Shown here in pieces: positions 26,268 to 35,467 of a DNA stretch of 64,000 bases. The notes under the pieces were generated by a model. It was not told the origin of the DNA, did no database searches, and worked only from the letters and a program-made list of their open reading frames with translations. The position numbers were made by a program, and so were the translations under genes. Positions within the stretch are counted from its first letter, which is position 1, and every line of letters starts with the position of its first letter. This DNA is from SSF14 sp037045585 (lineage in GTDB: Bacteria; Actinomycetota; Acidimicrobiia; Acidimicrobiales; Microtrichaceae), in NCBI GenBank assembly GCA_037045585.1, contig JBAOIR010000051.1:62001-126000 (forward strand), read 5' to 3'.

Positions 26268-27314
26268 TCAGTCGTTGCTGGCGTTGCTGGCGGCCACGAG
26301 GCGATCGAGCGTCGCAGCGGCGCGACCGTCGTCGATGGCAGCCGCGGCCAGGATCACACCATCGGCGAGATCGCCGGCGATGTCGGCCACCACGAGGCCC
26401 GCGGCGGCGTTGAGCACCACGATGTCACGATGGGCGCTGAGCTCGCCGCCGAGCACCCGGCGGGCGACCTCGGCGTTGGCCGCAGGATCGCCGACGGCGA
26501 TGTCGTCGACGGTGCGGCGCTCCAGACCGACATCGGCCGGGTCGATCTCCCGCCGCGAGACCTCACCGTCGACGATGTCGATGACGAGCGTGCGATCGGT
26601 GGTGGTGAGCTCGTCGAGCCCGTCGTGACCGTGCACGACCATGGCCCGCTTCATGCCCCGCTGGCGGAGCACCTCGGCGATGACGTCGACCCGCGCCGGG
26701 TCGGCCACGCCGAGCACCTGACGCGTCACGCCACCGGGATGCGACAGCGGCCCCAAGATGTTGAACACCGTCGGGATACCGAGCTCGGAGCGCGTGGGCC
26801 CGACATGACGCATGGCGGGATGGAACATGCGGGCAAAGCAGAAGCCGACCCCGGCCGCTTCGATGCACCGTTCCACGCCGGCCCCGTCGAGGTCGACGGC
26901 CACCCCGAGCTGCTCGAGGACGTCGGTCGAGCCCGACGTCGACGACGCCATCCGGTTGCCGTGCTTGCACACCGTCGCGCCCGCGGCCGCGGCCACGATG
27001 CTGGCGACGGTCGACACGTTGAAGGCACGGTCGCGCAGCGTGGGCGACCCACCGGTGCCGACGATGTCGATCGCTCCGGCCGGCAGGCGCAGCGGTGCGG
27101 CCACGGCCACCATCGCCTCGACCAGGCCGGTGATCTCCTCGGCGGTCTCGCCCTTGAGTCGCAATGCGACGATGAACGCTGCGAGCTGGGCGGACGTGGC
27201 GCCCCCGGCGAGCACCTCCGCCAAGGCCCCGCGCGATTCGGCCGACGTGAGATCGGCGCCCGCGGCGAGCCGTCCGAGCACCTTCGTCCAGCCCTCGAAC
27301 CCGTCAGTCTCCAA
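26268..27314 (-). CDS. trpD: Anthranilate phosphoribosyltransferase
   Basis: A 348-residue enzyme of tryptophan synthesis that joins anthranilate and PRPP. Motifs: DIVGTGGSPTLRDRAFNVST (PRPP loop), CKHGNRMASSTSGSTDVLEQ, FCFARMFHPAMRHVGPTRSE and PTVFNILGPLSHPG. The loop usually reads GTGGDxxxTxNxST; here D is S and a few residues are inserted, a variant to note but with the rest of the site intact. The annotated start is TTG at 27314, preceded by TGAGGA with six-base spacing. No other trp genes are in the window. It reads leftward after whiB, 37 bases downstream of it. Confidence 0.92.
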   Translation of the reverse strand: METDGFEGWTKVLGRLAAGADLTSAESRGALAEVLAGGATSAQLAAFIVALRLKGETAEEITGLVEAMVAVAAPLRLPAGAIDIVGTGGSPTLRDRAFNVSTVASIVAAAAGATVCKHGNRMASSTSGSTDVLEQLGVAVDLDGAGVERCIEAAGVGFCFARMFHPAMRHVGPTRSELGIPTVFNILGPLSHPGGVTRQVLGVADPARVDVIAEVLRQRGMKRAMVVHGHDGLDELTTTDRTLVIDIVDGEVSRREIDPADVGLERRTVDDIAVGDPAANAEVARRVLGGELSAHRDIVVLNAAAGLVVADIAGDLADGVILAAAAIDDGRAAATLDRLVAASNASND

Positions 27315-27351
27315 CGTCAGTCCTCACCCCAGCCCACGGCGGTTCCGCCGG

Positions 27352-27606
27352 TCAGCTGGCGATGTTACCGACCTGGGCGTGGACCCGGCGGCGACGGCGG
27401 ATGATGCGGAGCCGTTCCCGCTCGGTCGCCCCACCCCAGACACCGTTCTTCTCCCGGTTGTCGATGGCATGCTCGAGGCATGCCTCCATCACCGGGCACT
27501 CGCCGCAGATCGCCTTGGCGGCGTCGGCCTCTTCGTCGGTTGGGGGGTAAAAGATGGCGGGATCCAAACCGCTGCACGCGGCACGCCCGACCCAGTTCCT
27601 GTCCAT
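27352..27606 (-). CDS. WhiB-family iron-sulfur transcription factor
   Basis: An 84-residue WhiB-like protein, a redox-sensitive [4Fe-4S] regulator specific to Actinobacteria. The four cysteines are in place: AACSGLDPAIF, then AICGECPVMEACLEHA. The GVWGG turn (NGVWGGATERERLRI) and the basic C-terminal RRRRRVHAQ for DNA contact follow. Size and order are those of the short WhiB1/WhiB2-type proteins; the subgroup cannot be set with certainty. AAGGA ten bases before the ATG could be the ribosome-binding site. It is divergent from glpD across 185 bases. Confidence 0.93.
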   Translation of the reverse strand: MDRNWVGRAACSGLDPAIFYPPTDEEADAAKAICGECPVMEACLEHAIDNREKNGVWGGATERERLRIIRRRRRVHAQVGNIAS

Positions 27607-27766
27607 TGACTTTCGATCCTTGCGGGCCGTTCGGTGCCCTGTCCAATCAGTTGTGGCGGGCAGTTCCCACCGTGCGGTTGCAACGCTTTCACCCCATGTT
27701 TTCGGTCGTGAATTACGTCACATCGGCTGCTGTGCCAGGCGGCACGGGCCCGACTTCGGACCGCGT

Positions 27767-27784
27767 TGTTACCCCGCGGTAACA
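27767..27784 (+). promoter_or_regulatory. Inverted repeat over the glpD -10
   Basis: TGTTACC-CCGC-GGTAACA: seven-base arms with a four-base spacer. The right arm contains TAACAT, a good -10 hexamer (27780-27785) six bases before the GTG start. The overlap of a palindrome with the -10 suggests a repressor site for glpD. The regulator is unknown. Confidence 0.55.
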
Positions 27785-27791
27785 TCGGAGC

Positions 27792-29483
27792 GTGACTCTC
27801 GCAGCATTCGAACGCGCCACGTCCCTCGATCGCCTCCGCCACGAGACCTTCGACCTCGTTGTCATCGGCGGTGGCGTCACCGGGGCCGGTGTCGCTGCTC
27901 GATGCCGCTGTCGCGTGGTTCTCAAGGTTGCGCTCGTCGAGCGCGACGACTTCTCCTCGGGCACGTCGTCCAAGTCGTCCAAGCTCATTCACGGCGGGCT
28001 CCGCTACCTACAGCAAGGTGACGTCAAGCTCGTCTACGAAGCCCTCGCCGAGCGTCAGCGCCTCCTCACCAATGCGCCGCACCTCGTGAAGCTCCTCCCC
28101 TTCCTCCTGCCCATGTTCGGCAAGGGCGGCGTGATCCCCGCCAAGATCGCCCGCCTGCTCGGCACCGCCATGTGGGGCTACGACCTCACCGGCGGGTTCA
28201 AGGTCGGCAAGCTCCACAAGCGGGTCACCAAGTCCGAGGCGCTCGAGTACATGCCGACGCTGCCCGCCAAGAACCTGGTCAGCGGGTACCTCTACTTCGA
28301 CGCCGCAGCCGACGACTCCCGTCTCGTCGTCGCCATCTGCCGCACCGCAGCGCTGCACCACGGCGCGGTGATGGCCAACCGGGTCACCGTCACCGGCCTC
28401 ACCCAGGGCGCCGCCGGCAACGTCAACGGGGTCACCGTCGCCGCCGACGGCGATGAGTTCACCATCGCCACCAATGCCGTCGTCAACGCCGCCGGCGTCT
28501 GGGCCGACCGGGTCCGCACCCTCGACGAAGGCACCGACCCCGATTCGATGCGGCCGGCCAAGGGGGTGCACCTCACGGTCCCCCACCACCTCGTGCGCAA
28601 CTCCATCGCCGCGGTGATTCCCGTCCCCAAGGACCGCCGCTCGGTGTTCGTCGTGCCCCACGGCGAGTTCACCTACATCGGCACCACCGACACCGACTAC
28701 GACGGCAGCATCGACGATCCGCAGTGCACCGAGGACGACATCGATTACCTCCTGTCCGCGATCAACGCCAACAACGTCAACACGATCACCCGTGACGACA
28801 TCGTCGGCACCTGGGCTGGCCTGCGTCCGCTCGTGAAGTCGGCGTCGTCGGGCCGGACCGCCGATCTCTCCCGTGGCCACAACATCCACCGCTCCCCGAG
28901 CGGCGTCGTCACGATCACGGGCGGCAAGCTCACGACCTACCGCCACATGGCCGCCGACACCGTCGACGAGGTCGTCTCCGAGGTCCTCGGGGCCCGTGCC
29001 CCGCACGGCGCAAAGCGTTCGGTCACGAAGAAGCTCCGGCTCCGCGGCGCCGACGGCTACCAGTCGGTCACGGCCGCCGCCCGCGGCTACGGGGTCACCA
29101 GCGCTGTCGCCGACCACCTCGCCAACCGCTTCGGCGGCGAGGCCCGCGCCGTCATGGCGATGATCAAGGACGACCCGACGCTGGCCGAGCCCCTCGTTCC
29201 GGGCCTTCCCTACGTGCGGGCCGAGGCGATCTTCGTGGTGCGCCACGAGATGGCTCGCTCCGTCGACGACGTGCTCAGCCGTCGCACCCGCGCCCGCCTC
29301 TACGGCCGCGCCGACTCGGCCGCCGCCGCAGACGCCGTCGCCGAGCTGATCGCTCCCGAGTTGGGGTGGAGCGCTGCCGAGGCCGCCGCCTCCGCCGCCG
29401 AGTTCCGGGCGCTGTGCGACCACGAGCGCGACGCCGCCGGTCTCGAGGACGTCCTCCTCGGTACGGCACTCGCCACCGTCTGA
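27792..29483 (+). CDS. glpD: Aerobic glycerol-3-phosphate dehydrogenase with a locally scrambled FAD helix
   Basis: A 563-residue FAD enzyme oxidising sn-glycerol 3-phosphate to dihydroxyacetone phosphate at the membrane. It shows FDLVVIGGGVTGAGVA, SSKLIHGGLRYLQQGDVKL, NAAGVWADRVR, VVPHGEFTYIGTTDTDYDGS and TITGGKLTTYRHMA. Residues 36-46 read ARCRCRVVLKV where relatives have about ALDAAVRGLKV. The DNA (27897-27923) gives the expected peptide if three single inserted bases are removed, so three compensating indels restore the frame within ~30 bases. That is either a sequencing artefact or a real compensated mutation in the nucleotide-binding helix. GTG start, leaderless. It pairs functionally with glycerol kinase. 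Confidence 0.92.
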   Translation: MTLAAFERATSLDRLRHETFDLVVIGGGVTGAGVAARCRCRVVLKVALVERDDFSSGTSSKSSKLIHGGLRYLQQGDVKLVYEALAERQRLLTNAPHLVKLLPFLLPMFGKGGVIPAKIARLLGTAMWGYDLTGGFKVGKLHKRVTKSEALEYMPTLPAKNLVSGYLYFDAAADDSRLVVAICRTAALHHGAVMANRVTVTGLTQGAAGNVNGVTVAADGDEFTIATNAVVNAAGVWADRVRTLDEGTDPDSMRPAKGVHLTVPHHLVRNSIAAVIPVPKDRRSVFVVPHGEFTYIGTTDTDYDGSIDDPQCTEDDIDYLLSAINANNVNTITRDDIVGTWAGLRPLVKSASSGRTADLSRGHNIHRSPSGVVTITGGKLTTYRHMAADTVDEVVSEVLGARAPHGAKRSVTKKLRLRGADGYQSVTAAARGYGVTSAVADHLANRFGGEARAVMAMIKDDPTLAEPLVPGLPYVRAEAIFVVRHEMARSVDDVLSRRTRARLYGRADSAAAADAVAELIAPELGWSAAEAAASAAEFRALCDHERDAAGLEDVLLGTALATV

Positions 29484-29521
29484 CTGAGCGATCCGACCGC
29501 CCCGTCGGGTTCTGGTCGTGG

Positions 29522-29544
29522 AATCGCCCGCTGAGCGGGCGATT
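29522..29544. terminator. Hairpin after glpD
   Basis: AATCGCCCGC-TGA-GCGGGCGATT: a perfect ten-base stem with a three-base loop, 39 bases past the glpD stop and before the next promoter. It is followed by GCGCGACC rather than a T-run. It probably ends glpD transcription. Confidence 0.7.
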
Positions 29545-29601
29545 GCGCGACCGAAAGCCGGTGGGCGCCGCGGAAGAGGGCAAGCTGTCGGGGGTCCGCC
29601 C

Positions 29602-29607
29602 TAACAT
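29602..29607 (+). promoter_or_regulatory. -10 hexamer TAACAT of the flavoenzyme-FGGY operon
   Basis: TAACAT is eight bases before the ATG at 29616 and is the same hexamer as at glpD. A leaderless start is likely. Confidence 0.45.
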
Positions 29608-29615
29608 CGGCACCG

Positions 29616-31139
29616 ATGACTGCAGCTCCTGAGACCGGCCCCGCCCAACCGACCCCGCCGATCGCCCTCGCCGGTGGCACCACGACCGGCCGTCTGGGCG
29701 CCGCCCGCGTCGACGTGAGCGCGGCCACGCTCGCCCGCCTCCAGTCGGCATGCGCCGGGGTCACGACCGACGCCGTCACACTTGCGGAGAGCAGCCGCGA
29801 CTGGTGGCCGCTCGCCATGACGTGGGCGCTCGACGGTCAGGTCGGCGAGCTGGCGTCGGTCGTGTGCCGCCCGAGCACCAACGACGAGGTCGCCGCGGTC
29901 GCGGCGATCTGCAACGAGGAGCGCATCCCCCTGACGGTGGCCGCCGGCCGATCCGGCGTCGGCGGCGGATCCATCCCGGTCCACGGCGGCGTGGTGCTCG
30001 ACCTGTGCGGCCTGAGCGGCATCATCGACGTCGACGACCACTCCCTCGTCGCCCGGGTCCGCGCCGGCACGTTCGGCGACCACTTCGAGCACGAGCTCCG
30101 CACCACCTACGGCCTCACCGCCGGCCACTGGCCGCAGTCGATGACACTCGCCACCGTCGGCGGATGGATCGCCTGCCGAGGCGCCGGCCAGCTCTCGACG
30201 CGCTACGGCAAGATCGAGGACATCGTGACGGGGCTCGAGGTCGTCCTCGCCGACGGCACCACCATCCACACGGGCGGCTACCCCCGTCAGGCCGCCGGTC
30301 CCGACCTCAACCAGGTGTTCATCGGGAGTGAGGGCACGCTGGGCATCGTCGTCGAGGCCCAGCTTCGGCTCCACCCGGCGCCGACCCACGAGCGTCGTGG
30401 GGCGTGGGGCTTCGCGAGCTTCGCCGACGGGCTCGAGGCCTGCCGCCGCATCCTCCGTCGAGGGGCGACGCCCGCCGTGCTCCGGCTGTACGACACCATC
30501 GAATCCGACCGGAACTACCACACGGGCGCGCCCGGAACCGACGGAGCGCTCAACGTGGTGGTCGCGCTCGACGAGGGCGACGAACCGATCGTGGAGGGCA
30601 GCTGGGCGGTTGTCGAGGCGGAGTGCGCCGAAGCGGTTCGGCTCGGCGACGACCTGGTCGAGCACTGGCTCGGGAAGCGCAACGACGTCTCTCAGCTCGA
30701 GGCGCTCATCAGTGGCGGGCTGGTCGTCGACACCATGGAGATCTCGGCGCCGTGGGCCCACCTCGAACGCATCTACCACGAGGCGACGACCGCCATCGGG
30801 GGCGTCGAGGGCGTCCTGGCCGTATCAGCGCACCAGTCCCACGCCTACACCGACGGCGCCTGCCTCTACTTCACGTTCGCCGGCAAGCCGGGGGCGACGG
30901 CCAAGGACGAGTTCTACCGGGCGATCTGGGACGCCGGCACCCGCGCCGTCCTCGCTGCCGGCGGCTCGCTCAGCCATCACCACGGAGTGGGGCTCAACCG
31001 TTCGCGGTACATGGCCGAGGCGCTCGGGGGCGGCCTCGGCGTCATCGCCGCCATCAAGGCCGGCCTCGATCCCAACGGCATCCTCAACCCCGGCAAGCTC
31101 GGCCTGCCCGATCCGTTCGGCAGCGTCGTCGTTCCGTGA
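29616..31139 (+). CDS. FAD-binding oxidase similar to alkyl-DHAP synthase
   Basis: A 507-residue flavoprotein. A PCMH-type FAD domain (about 80-265) contains VAAGRSGVGGGSIPVHGGVV, AGHWPQSMTLATVGGWIACR, QLSTRYGKIEDIVTGLEVVL and IGSEGTLGIVVEA. The C-terminal cap ends SLSHHHGVGLNRSRYMAE and NPGKLGLPDP. SHHHGxG is characteristic of alkyl-dihydroxyacetonephosphate synthase, the ether-lipid enzyme, and of actinobacterial homologues encoded near glpD. Its substrate here is inferred to be a glycerol- or DHAP-derived compound; ether-lipid synthesis is a possibility only. It is followed by GTGA overlap with the small membrane protein. Confidence 0.82.
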   Translation: MTAAPETGPAQPTPPIALAGGTTTGRLGAARVDVSAATLARLQSACAGVTTDAVTLAESSRDWWPLAMTWALDGQVGELASVVCRPSTNDEVAAVAAICNEERIPLTVAAGRSGVGGGSIPVHGGVVLDLCGLSGIIDVDDHSLVARVRAGTFGDHFEHELRTTYGLTAGHWPQSMTLATVGGWIACRGAGQLSTRYGKIEDIVTGLEVVLADGTTIHTGGYPRQAAGPDLNQVFIGSEGTLGIVVEAQLRLHPAPTHERRGAWGFASFADGLEACRRILRRGATPAVLRLYDTIESDRNYHTGAPGTDGALNVVVALDEGDEPIVEGSWAVVEAECAEAVRLGDDLVEHWLGKRNDVSQLEALISGGLVVDTMEISAPWAHLERIYHEATTAIGGVEGVLAVSAHQSHAYTDGACLYFTFAGKPGATAKDEFYRAIWDAGTRAVLAAGGSLSHHHGVGLNRSRYMAEALGGGLGVIAAIKAGLDPNGILNPGKLGLPDPFGSVVVP

Positions 31140-31558
31140 TCGACCCCGAGCCGACTCCGGCGCGCATCACGCTCTACTGGTCTGCGATCTGGCGGGCCGC
31201 GATCACGACGGTGACGTTCGCCGTGCCGTTGTCGCTCCTGCAGAAGTGGCTGGTCGAGAGCGACCGCGTCGCCGGCGACGAGGCCGTGAACTTCCTCCTG
31301 AACCTGGCGATCATGTTCTGCGGCGCACTCGGTGGGTACGCCGCCGCCAAGCTGGCGCCGACGTCGCGACTGCAGAACGGCGCGGCCGCGGCGGCCCTCG
31401 GCGCCATCGTCATCCAGGTGGCCGGAGCGATCCGCCACACCATCATCGGCCGGGACATCTCGAGCCCGATCAGCTGGATCTTCCTGGCGCTGCTGCTGTC
31501 GATCTTCGGCATGTTCGGCGCGTGGGTGTTCGGCAAGACCAACGGGAGCACGACATGA
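31136..31558 (+). CDS. Four-helix small membrane protein
   Basis: A 140-residue hydrophobic protein with helices at about 15-35, 47-67, 75-100 and 110-132 (ISWIFLALLLSIFGMFGAWVF). It overlaps the flavoenzyme stop (GTGA) and the FGGY-kinase start (ATGA), each by four bases, so it is translated with both. I do not recognise the family. Its fixed position between a flavoenzyme and a kinase suggests a role in the same pathway, perhaps uptake or membrane anchoring, but nothing in the sequence proves this. Confidence 0.7.
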   Translation: MIDPEPTPARITLYWSAIWRAAITTVTFAVPLSLLQKWLVESDRVAGDEAVNFLLNLAIMFCGALGGYAAAKLAPTSRLQNGAAAAALGAIVIQVAGAIRHTIIGRDISSPISWIFLALLLSIFGMFGAWVFGKTNGSTT

Positions 31559-33024
31559 CCATCCTCGTCCTCGACATCGGCACGAGCGGCGTACGCGCCG
31601 CGATCGTCGGCCCCGACGCCACGATCCTGCACGAGCGGTCCCACGAGTTCCTGCCCGACACGCCGTTCGACGGCCTCGTCGAGTTCGACGCCGTCGCGTA
31701 CGCGGACCTCGCGATCGAACTCGCCCGCGACGTGCTCACCTGGGATGGCCTCGCCACCCACGGCGAGGTCGAGGCGATCGGCATCTCCAACCAGCGGGCA
31801 TCGACCGTCGTGTGGGATCGGGAGACCGGTCAGCCGGTCGCCCCGGCGCAGAGCTGGCAGGACCTCCGCACCATCGGCGACTGCCTGGCGCTCCAGGCCG
31901 AGGGCCTCTTCATCGCCCCGAACCAGCCGGCCACCAAGGCGGCCAACATCTGGAACGGCGTCGACCCCGATCGCACCCGCGACCTCTGCATCGGCACCCC
32001 CGACTCCTGGATGGTGTGGCGTCTGACCGAGGGGGCGAGCCACATCACCGACGCCTCGAACGCCGCGATCAGCGGCATGACCACCTCGGGCGGTCGGGAG
32101 TGGGACGAACGCATCCTCGGGCTCTTGAACCTGCCGCCAGCGTCGCTCCCGACGATCGTCGACTCGTCCGGCCGGCTCGCGACCGCCACCGTGTTCGACA
32201 GCGAGCTCCCGATCTGCGGTCTCGCCGGCGACCAGCAGGCGTCGCTCATCGGGCAAGGCGCCGTGCAGCCCGGCCTCGCGAAGATCACGTTCGGCACCGG
32301 CGGCATGCTCGACGTCTGCCTCGGCCCCGACCGTCCACTCGAGGCGTCGCGGTCCGACGGCGGCACGTTCCCGATCGTGTGCTGGCAGCGCGACGGTGAG
32401 CAGATGTGGGGTCTCGAGGCGATCATGCTGTCGTGCGGCACGAACGTGCAGTGGTTGCGCGATGACCTGGGCATCATCGAGACGGCGGCCGACAGCGAGG
32501 CGGTCGCCGCCGGCTGCGAATCGACCGATGGCGTCATGTACGTGCCGGCCCAACTCGGCCTCGGCACGCCCCACTGGGACTACGGCGCCCGCGGCACACT
32601 CCTCGGGCTGACCCGCGGCAGCGGGCGCAGCCACATCACCCGAGCGGTCCTCGAAGGCATCGCCCACCGCGGGGTCGACCTCGTGGAAGCGGCTGAGGCG
32701 GACGCCGGGATCCGCATCGAACGGCTCCGGGTCGACGGAGGCATGACCGACAACACGGTCTTCGTGCAGGCGCTGGCCGACATCAGCGGGCGCCACGTCG
32801 AGGTCTCGCCGGTCCGAGACGCCACGGCGGTGGGCGCAGCGCTCCTCGCCGGCCTCGAGATCGGGATGTGGTCGTCGTGGGACGACATCGCCGCGACGTG
32901 GCGCCCGACCAAGGTCGTCGAGCCGACCGAGGGCTACGACCGCGACACCCAGCGCGCCCAATGGCACTCGGCCATCGACCGCGCCAAGGGTTGGTACGGC
33001 GATCTCTCCGCCCTGAACTTCTGA
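31555..33024 (+). CDS. FGGY-family carbohydrate kinase, glycerol-kinase-like
   Basis: A 489-residue kinase of the actin-like ATPase fold: MTILVLDIGTSGVRAAIVGP, IGISNQRASTVVWDRETGQP, PAQSWQDLRT, ITDASNAAISGM, GLAGDQQASLIGQGAV, ITFGTGGMLDVCLG and LRVDGGMTDNTVFVQALADI. It resembles glycerol kinase but lacks the stricter GlpK signature segments of the 8.4 kb gene (for example WQDRR is WQDLR). The substrate may be glycerol, dihydroxyacetone or a related polyol. ATGA overlap with the preceding membrane gene. It is the last gene of the operon, and rnpB follows 26 bases later with its own promoter. Confidence 0.85.
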   Translation: MTILVLDIGTSGVRAAIVGPDATILHERSHEFLPDTPFDGLVEFDAVAYADLAIELARDVLTWDGLATHGEVEAIGISNQRASTVVWDRETGQPVAPAQSWQDLRTIGDCLALQAEGLFIAPNQPATKAANIWNGVDPDRTRDLCIGTPDSWMVWRLTEGASHITDASNAAISGMTTSGGREWDERILGLLNLPPASLPTIVDSSGRLATATVFDSELPICGLAGDQQASLIGQGAVQPGLAKITFGTGGMLDVCLGPDRPLEASRSDGGTFPIVCWQRDGEQMWGLEAIMLSCGTNVQWLRDDLGIIETAADSEAVAAGCESTDGVMYVPAQLGLGTPHWDYGARGTLLGLTRGSGRSHITRAVLEGIAHRGVDLVEAAEADAGIRIERLRVDGGMTDNTVFVQALADISGRHVEVSPVRDATAVGAALLAGLEIGMWSSWDDIAATWRPTKVVEPTEGYDRDTQRAQWHSAIDRAKGWYGDLSALNF

Positions 33025-33038
33025 TGGCCCCGGACGCG

Positions 33039-33044
33039 TACACT
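33039..33044 (+). promoter_or_regulatory. -10 hexamer TACACT of rnpB
   Basis: TACACT is six bases before the predicted 5' end at 33051, the expected distance from a -10 to the first transcribed base. The hexamer lies just after the FGGY-kinase stop. Confidence 0.6.
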
Positions 33045-33050
33045 CGATCC

Positions 33051-33441
<391 letters not shown>

Positions 33442-33473
33442 ACCCATCGACCACGCCGCCTACCGTGGTCGTC

Positions 33474-34160
33474 GTGACAACGATCGTGCGATGGGCGAAG
33501 GTCGACGCCCTCGACCCCGACCTCGTGCCGGAGTGGCTCACTCCGGCAGAGCGGGAGCGTCACCGGTCGCTGCGCCAACCGGTCGATCGGCGTCAGTTCG
33601 TCGGCGCCCGACAACTGCTCCGCGACACCGTGGTCGAGTTGCGGGGTGGCGCCGCTGACGACGTCGAACTCCACCAGCAGTGCGATCGCTGTGGCGGCCC
33701 CCACGGGCGACCGACGATCCGCATCGCCGGTCGGCCCGGTCCGCACGTCAGCACCACCCACGCCGGCGGCCTCGTCGCCGTCGCGATCGCGTCGAACCCC
33801 GTCGGCGTCGACCTCGAACCCGTCGGCGAGGCCGGCGTCACGAACGCTGGCGACACCGCCACGGACACCGGCGACCTCGTCACCTGGGTCCGCACCGAGG
33901 CCGTGCTCAAGGCCACGGGGCACGGGCTCGACGTCGACCCTCGGCTCGTGGGCATCAGTGGCCCCGACGCCGCGCCGCGGCTGGAGACGTGGCACGGCCC
34001 CGGCCGGCGACCGGCGGTCACCCTGACCGATCTCGACCTCGGCGGCGGATTCGTCGGCTGCGTTGCCCGTCTCGGGCGGGGCCGGGCCGGCGTCGACGGG
34101 GCCGAGCGCACGCTCGACTTCCTGCGCTCCCCGAGCTCGACGTCAGAACCGGCTCGTTGA
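33474..34160 (+). CDS. 4'-phosphopantetheinyl transferase (Sfp-type)
   Basis: A 228-residue Sfp-family enzyme that moves the phosphopantetheine arm of coenzyme A onto carrier-protein serines. Motifs: RQFVGARQLLRDTV early, CDRCGGPHGRPTIR (the GxxGKP-like loop), VGVDLEPV with metal ligands D113 and E115, and WVRTEAVLKATGHGL in place of WxxKEAxxK (E142, K146). The GTG start has TACCGT seven bases upstream (leaderless). It lies beside the Pls-type synthetase, whose thiolation domain needs this modification, and is convergent with the peptidase, overlapping its 3' end by 18 bases. Dedicated activation of that synthetase is the natural inference. Confidence 0.88.
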   Translation: MTTIVRWAKVDALDPDLVPEWLTPAERERHRSLRQPVDRRQFVGARQLLRDTVVELRGGAADDVELHQQCDRCGGPHGRPTIRIAGRPGPHVSTTHAGGLVAVAIASNPVGVDLEPVGEAGVTNAGDTATDTGDLVTWVRTEAVLKATGHGLDVDPRLVGISGPDAAPRLETWHGPGRRPAVTLTDLDLGGGFVGCVARLGRGRAGVDGAERTLDFLRSPSSTSEPAR

Positions 34161-35467
34161 CGCCGGTAGCGCCGCTTCGCGGAGCCACGCGTCGAACAAC
34201 CGCTCGAGCGAACGGCCCGCAGTCGCAGCTGCGAGGTCCTCGAAGTCGCGGGACGTGACGATCCCGTGGCGGTGGATTCGGGTCCAGCGGCGCAGCAGGT
34301 CGAAGAACGCGTCGTCGCCGACAACACCACGCACCCCGTGCACCGCCAACGCACCCCGCTTGTAGACCCGGTCGTCGAACATGTCGACCGCGCCGGGATC
34401 GCCCACGACGAGGTCCTCGGGCAGCGTGCGGAGCCGTCGGAGGTGCGTCGAGGCCATCTCGTCGGCGGACGGACCGCCCGAGGCCTCCGACCAGATCCAC
34501 TCGGCGTAGCAGGCGAACCCTTCGTGCAACCACACGTCACGCCAGTTGGCCGCGGTCACGCTGTTGCCGAACCACTGGTGGGCGAGCTCGTGGGGGATCA
34601 ATCGGTGGTGCCGCGGTGACAGGTGGTTCGTGCCGAACATCGCCTGTCCCTGTGCCTCGATGGGGATCTCGAGCGGTTCGGCGCAGAGGACGACCGTGAA
34701 CGGGGCTTCGAACGGGTACGGCCCGAAGCGGTCCTCGAACAGGCGCATCATCTCCGGGAGCCGGGCGAAGGCGACGTCGAAGTCGGCACGGTGCTCCGGG
34801 GCGAACACGGCGTCGATCGGAGGGTCCGAGCCCTCGAACTCGAACTCGCCGTACCGCCCGATGTTCACCGCCATGAGGTAGGGCGACGTGGGCTCCGGCT
34901 GCTCGTACACCCACGTGGTGGTACTCCCGCTCGACCGCCGGGATCGCAACGATCCGTTGACCACGACGCGGTACGCCGACGACGTCGTCACCGCCACCCG
35001 GAACGACGCCTTCTGGCGGGCGAGATCGTTGCAGGGGAACCACGTCGGACCGCGCCGCTCGGTTGGGACGCGACGAGCACACCGTCGGTGAGCTCCTCCC
35101 AACCGACCGGCCCCCACACCGAGGACGTCGGACCGGGCGTTCCCTGATACCGGAACTCGACGTCGACGGTCCGGCCTGCCGGGAGCGACGCCGCCGGCTC
35201 CACGCGTACCTTCTCGGCGCGCTGCTGCCAGCGGGCCGCACGGCCGCCGACCGTCGCCTTCGCCACCCGGAGCCCGGCCAGATCGAACGAGACGCGAGCC
35301 AACGTGTCGGTCGGGCGGATCGTGATCCGCGCACGGCCGTCGAGCCGGTTGGAGTTGATCGAGTACTTCAGGTCGAGGTCGTAGTGGAGGACGTCGTAGC
35401 CGAGCTCACCGCGCTCGGGAACGTAGGGGTCGAGACCGTTGGACGACGCCGGCATCGCCGAGGTCAC
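34143..35467 (-). CDS. M1-family zinc aminopeptidase, interrupted by a frameshift
   Basis: A gluzincin with RLIPHELAHQWFGNSVTAAN (HExxH) and WLHEGFACYAEW (third zinc ligand E) in the C-terminal part and the N-terminal M1 beta-sandwich (YDVLHYDLDLKYSINSNRLD). It removes N-terminal residues from peptides. The frame breaks near 35050-35062; joining LVASQPSGA to PTWFPCNDLARQ restores a normal ~441-residue short M1 enzyme. There is no signal peptide. The GTG start overlaps the stop of the Pls-type synthetase by four bases. Poly-lysine-degrading enzymes reported from Streptomyces are zinc aminopeptidases, so a role in turning over the synthetase product is plausible. Confidence 0.83.

Noticed and set aside
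25260..27404. Rightward frame continuing from the nuclease gene for another 2 kb
   Set aside because: It is antisense to the lipoprotein and trpD genes, and its translation is low-complexity Arg/Gly/Asp typical of GC-rich shadow frames.
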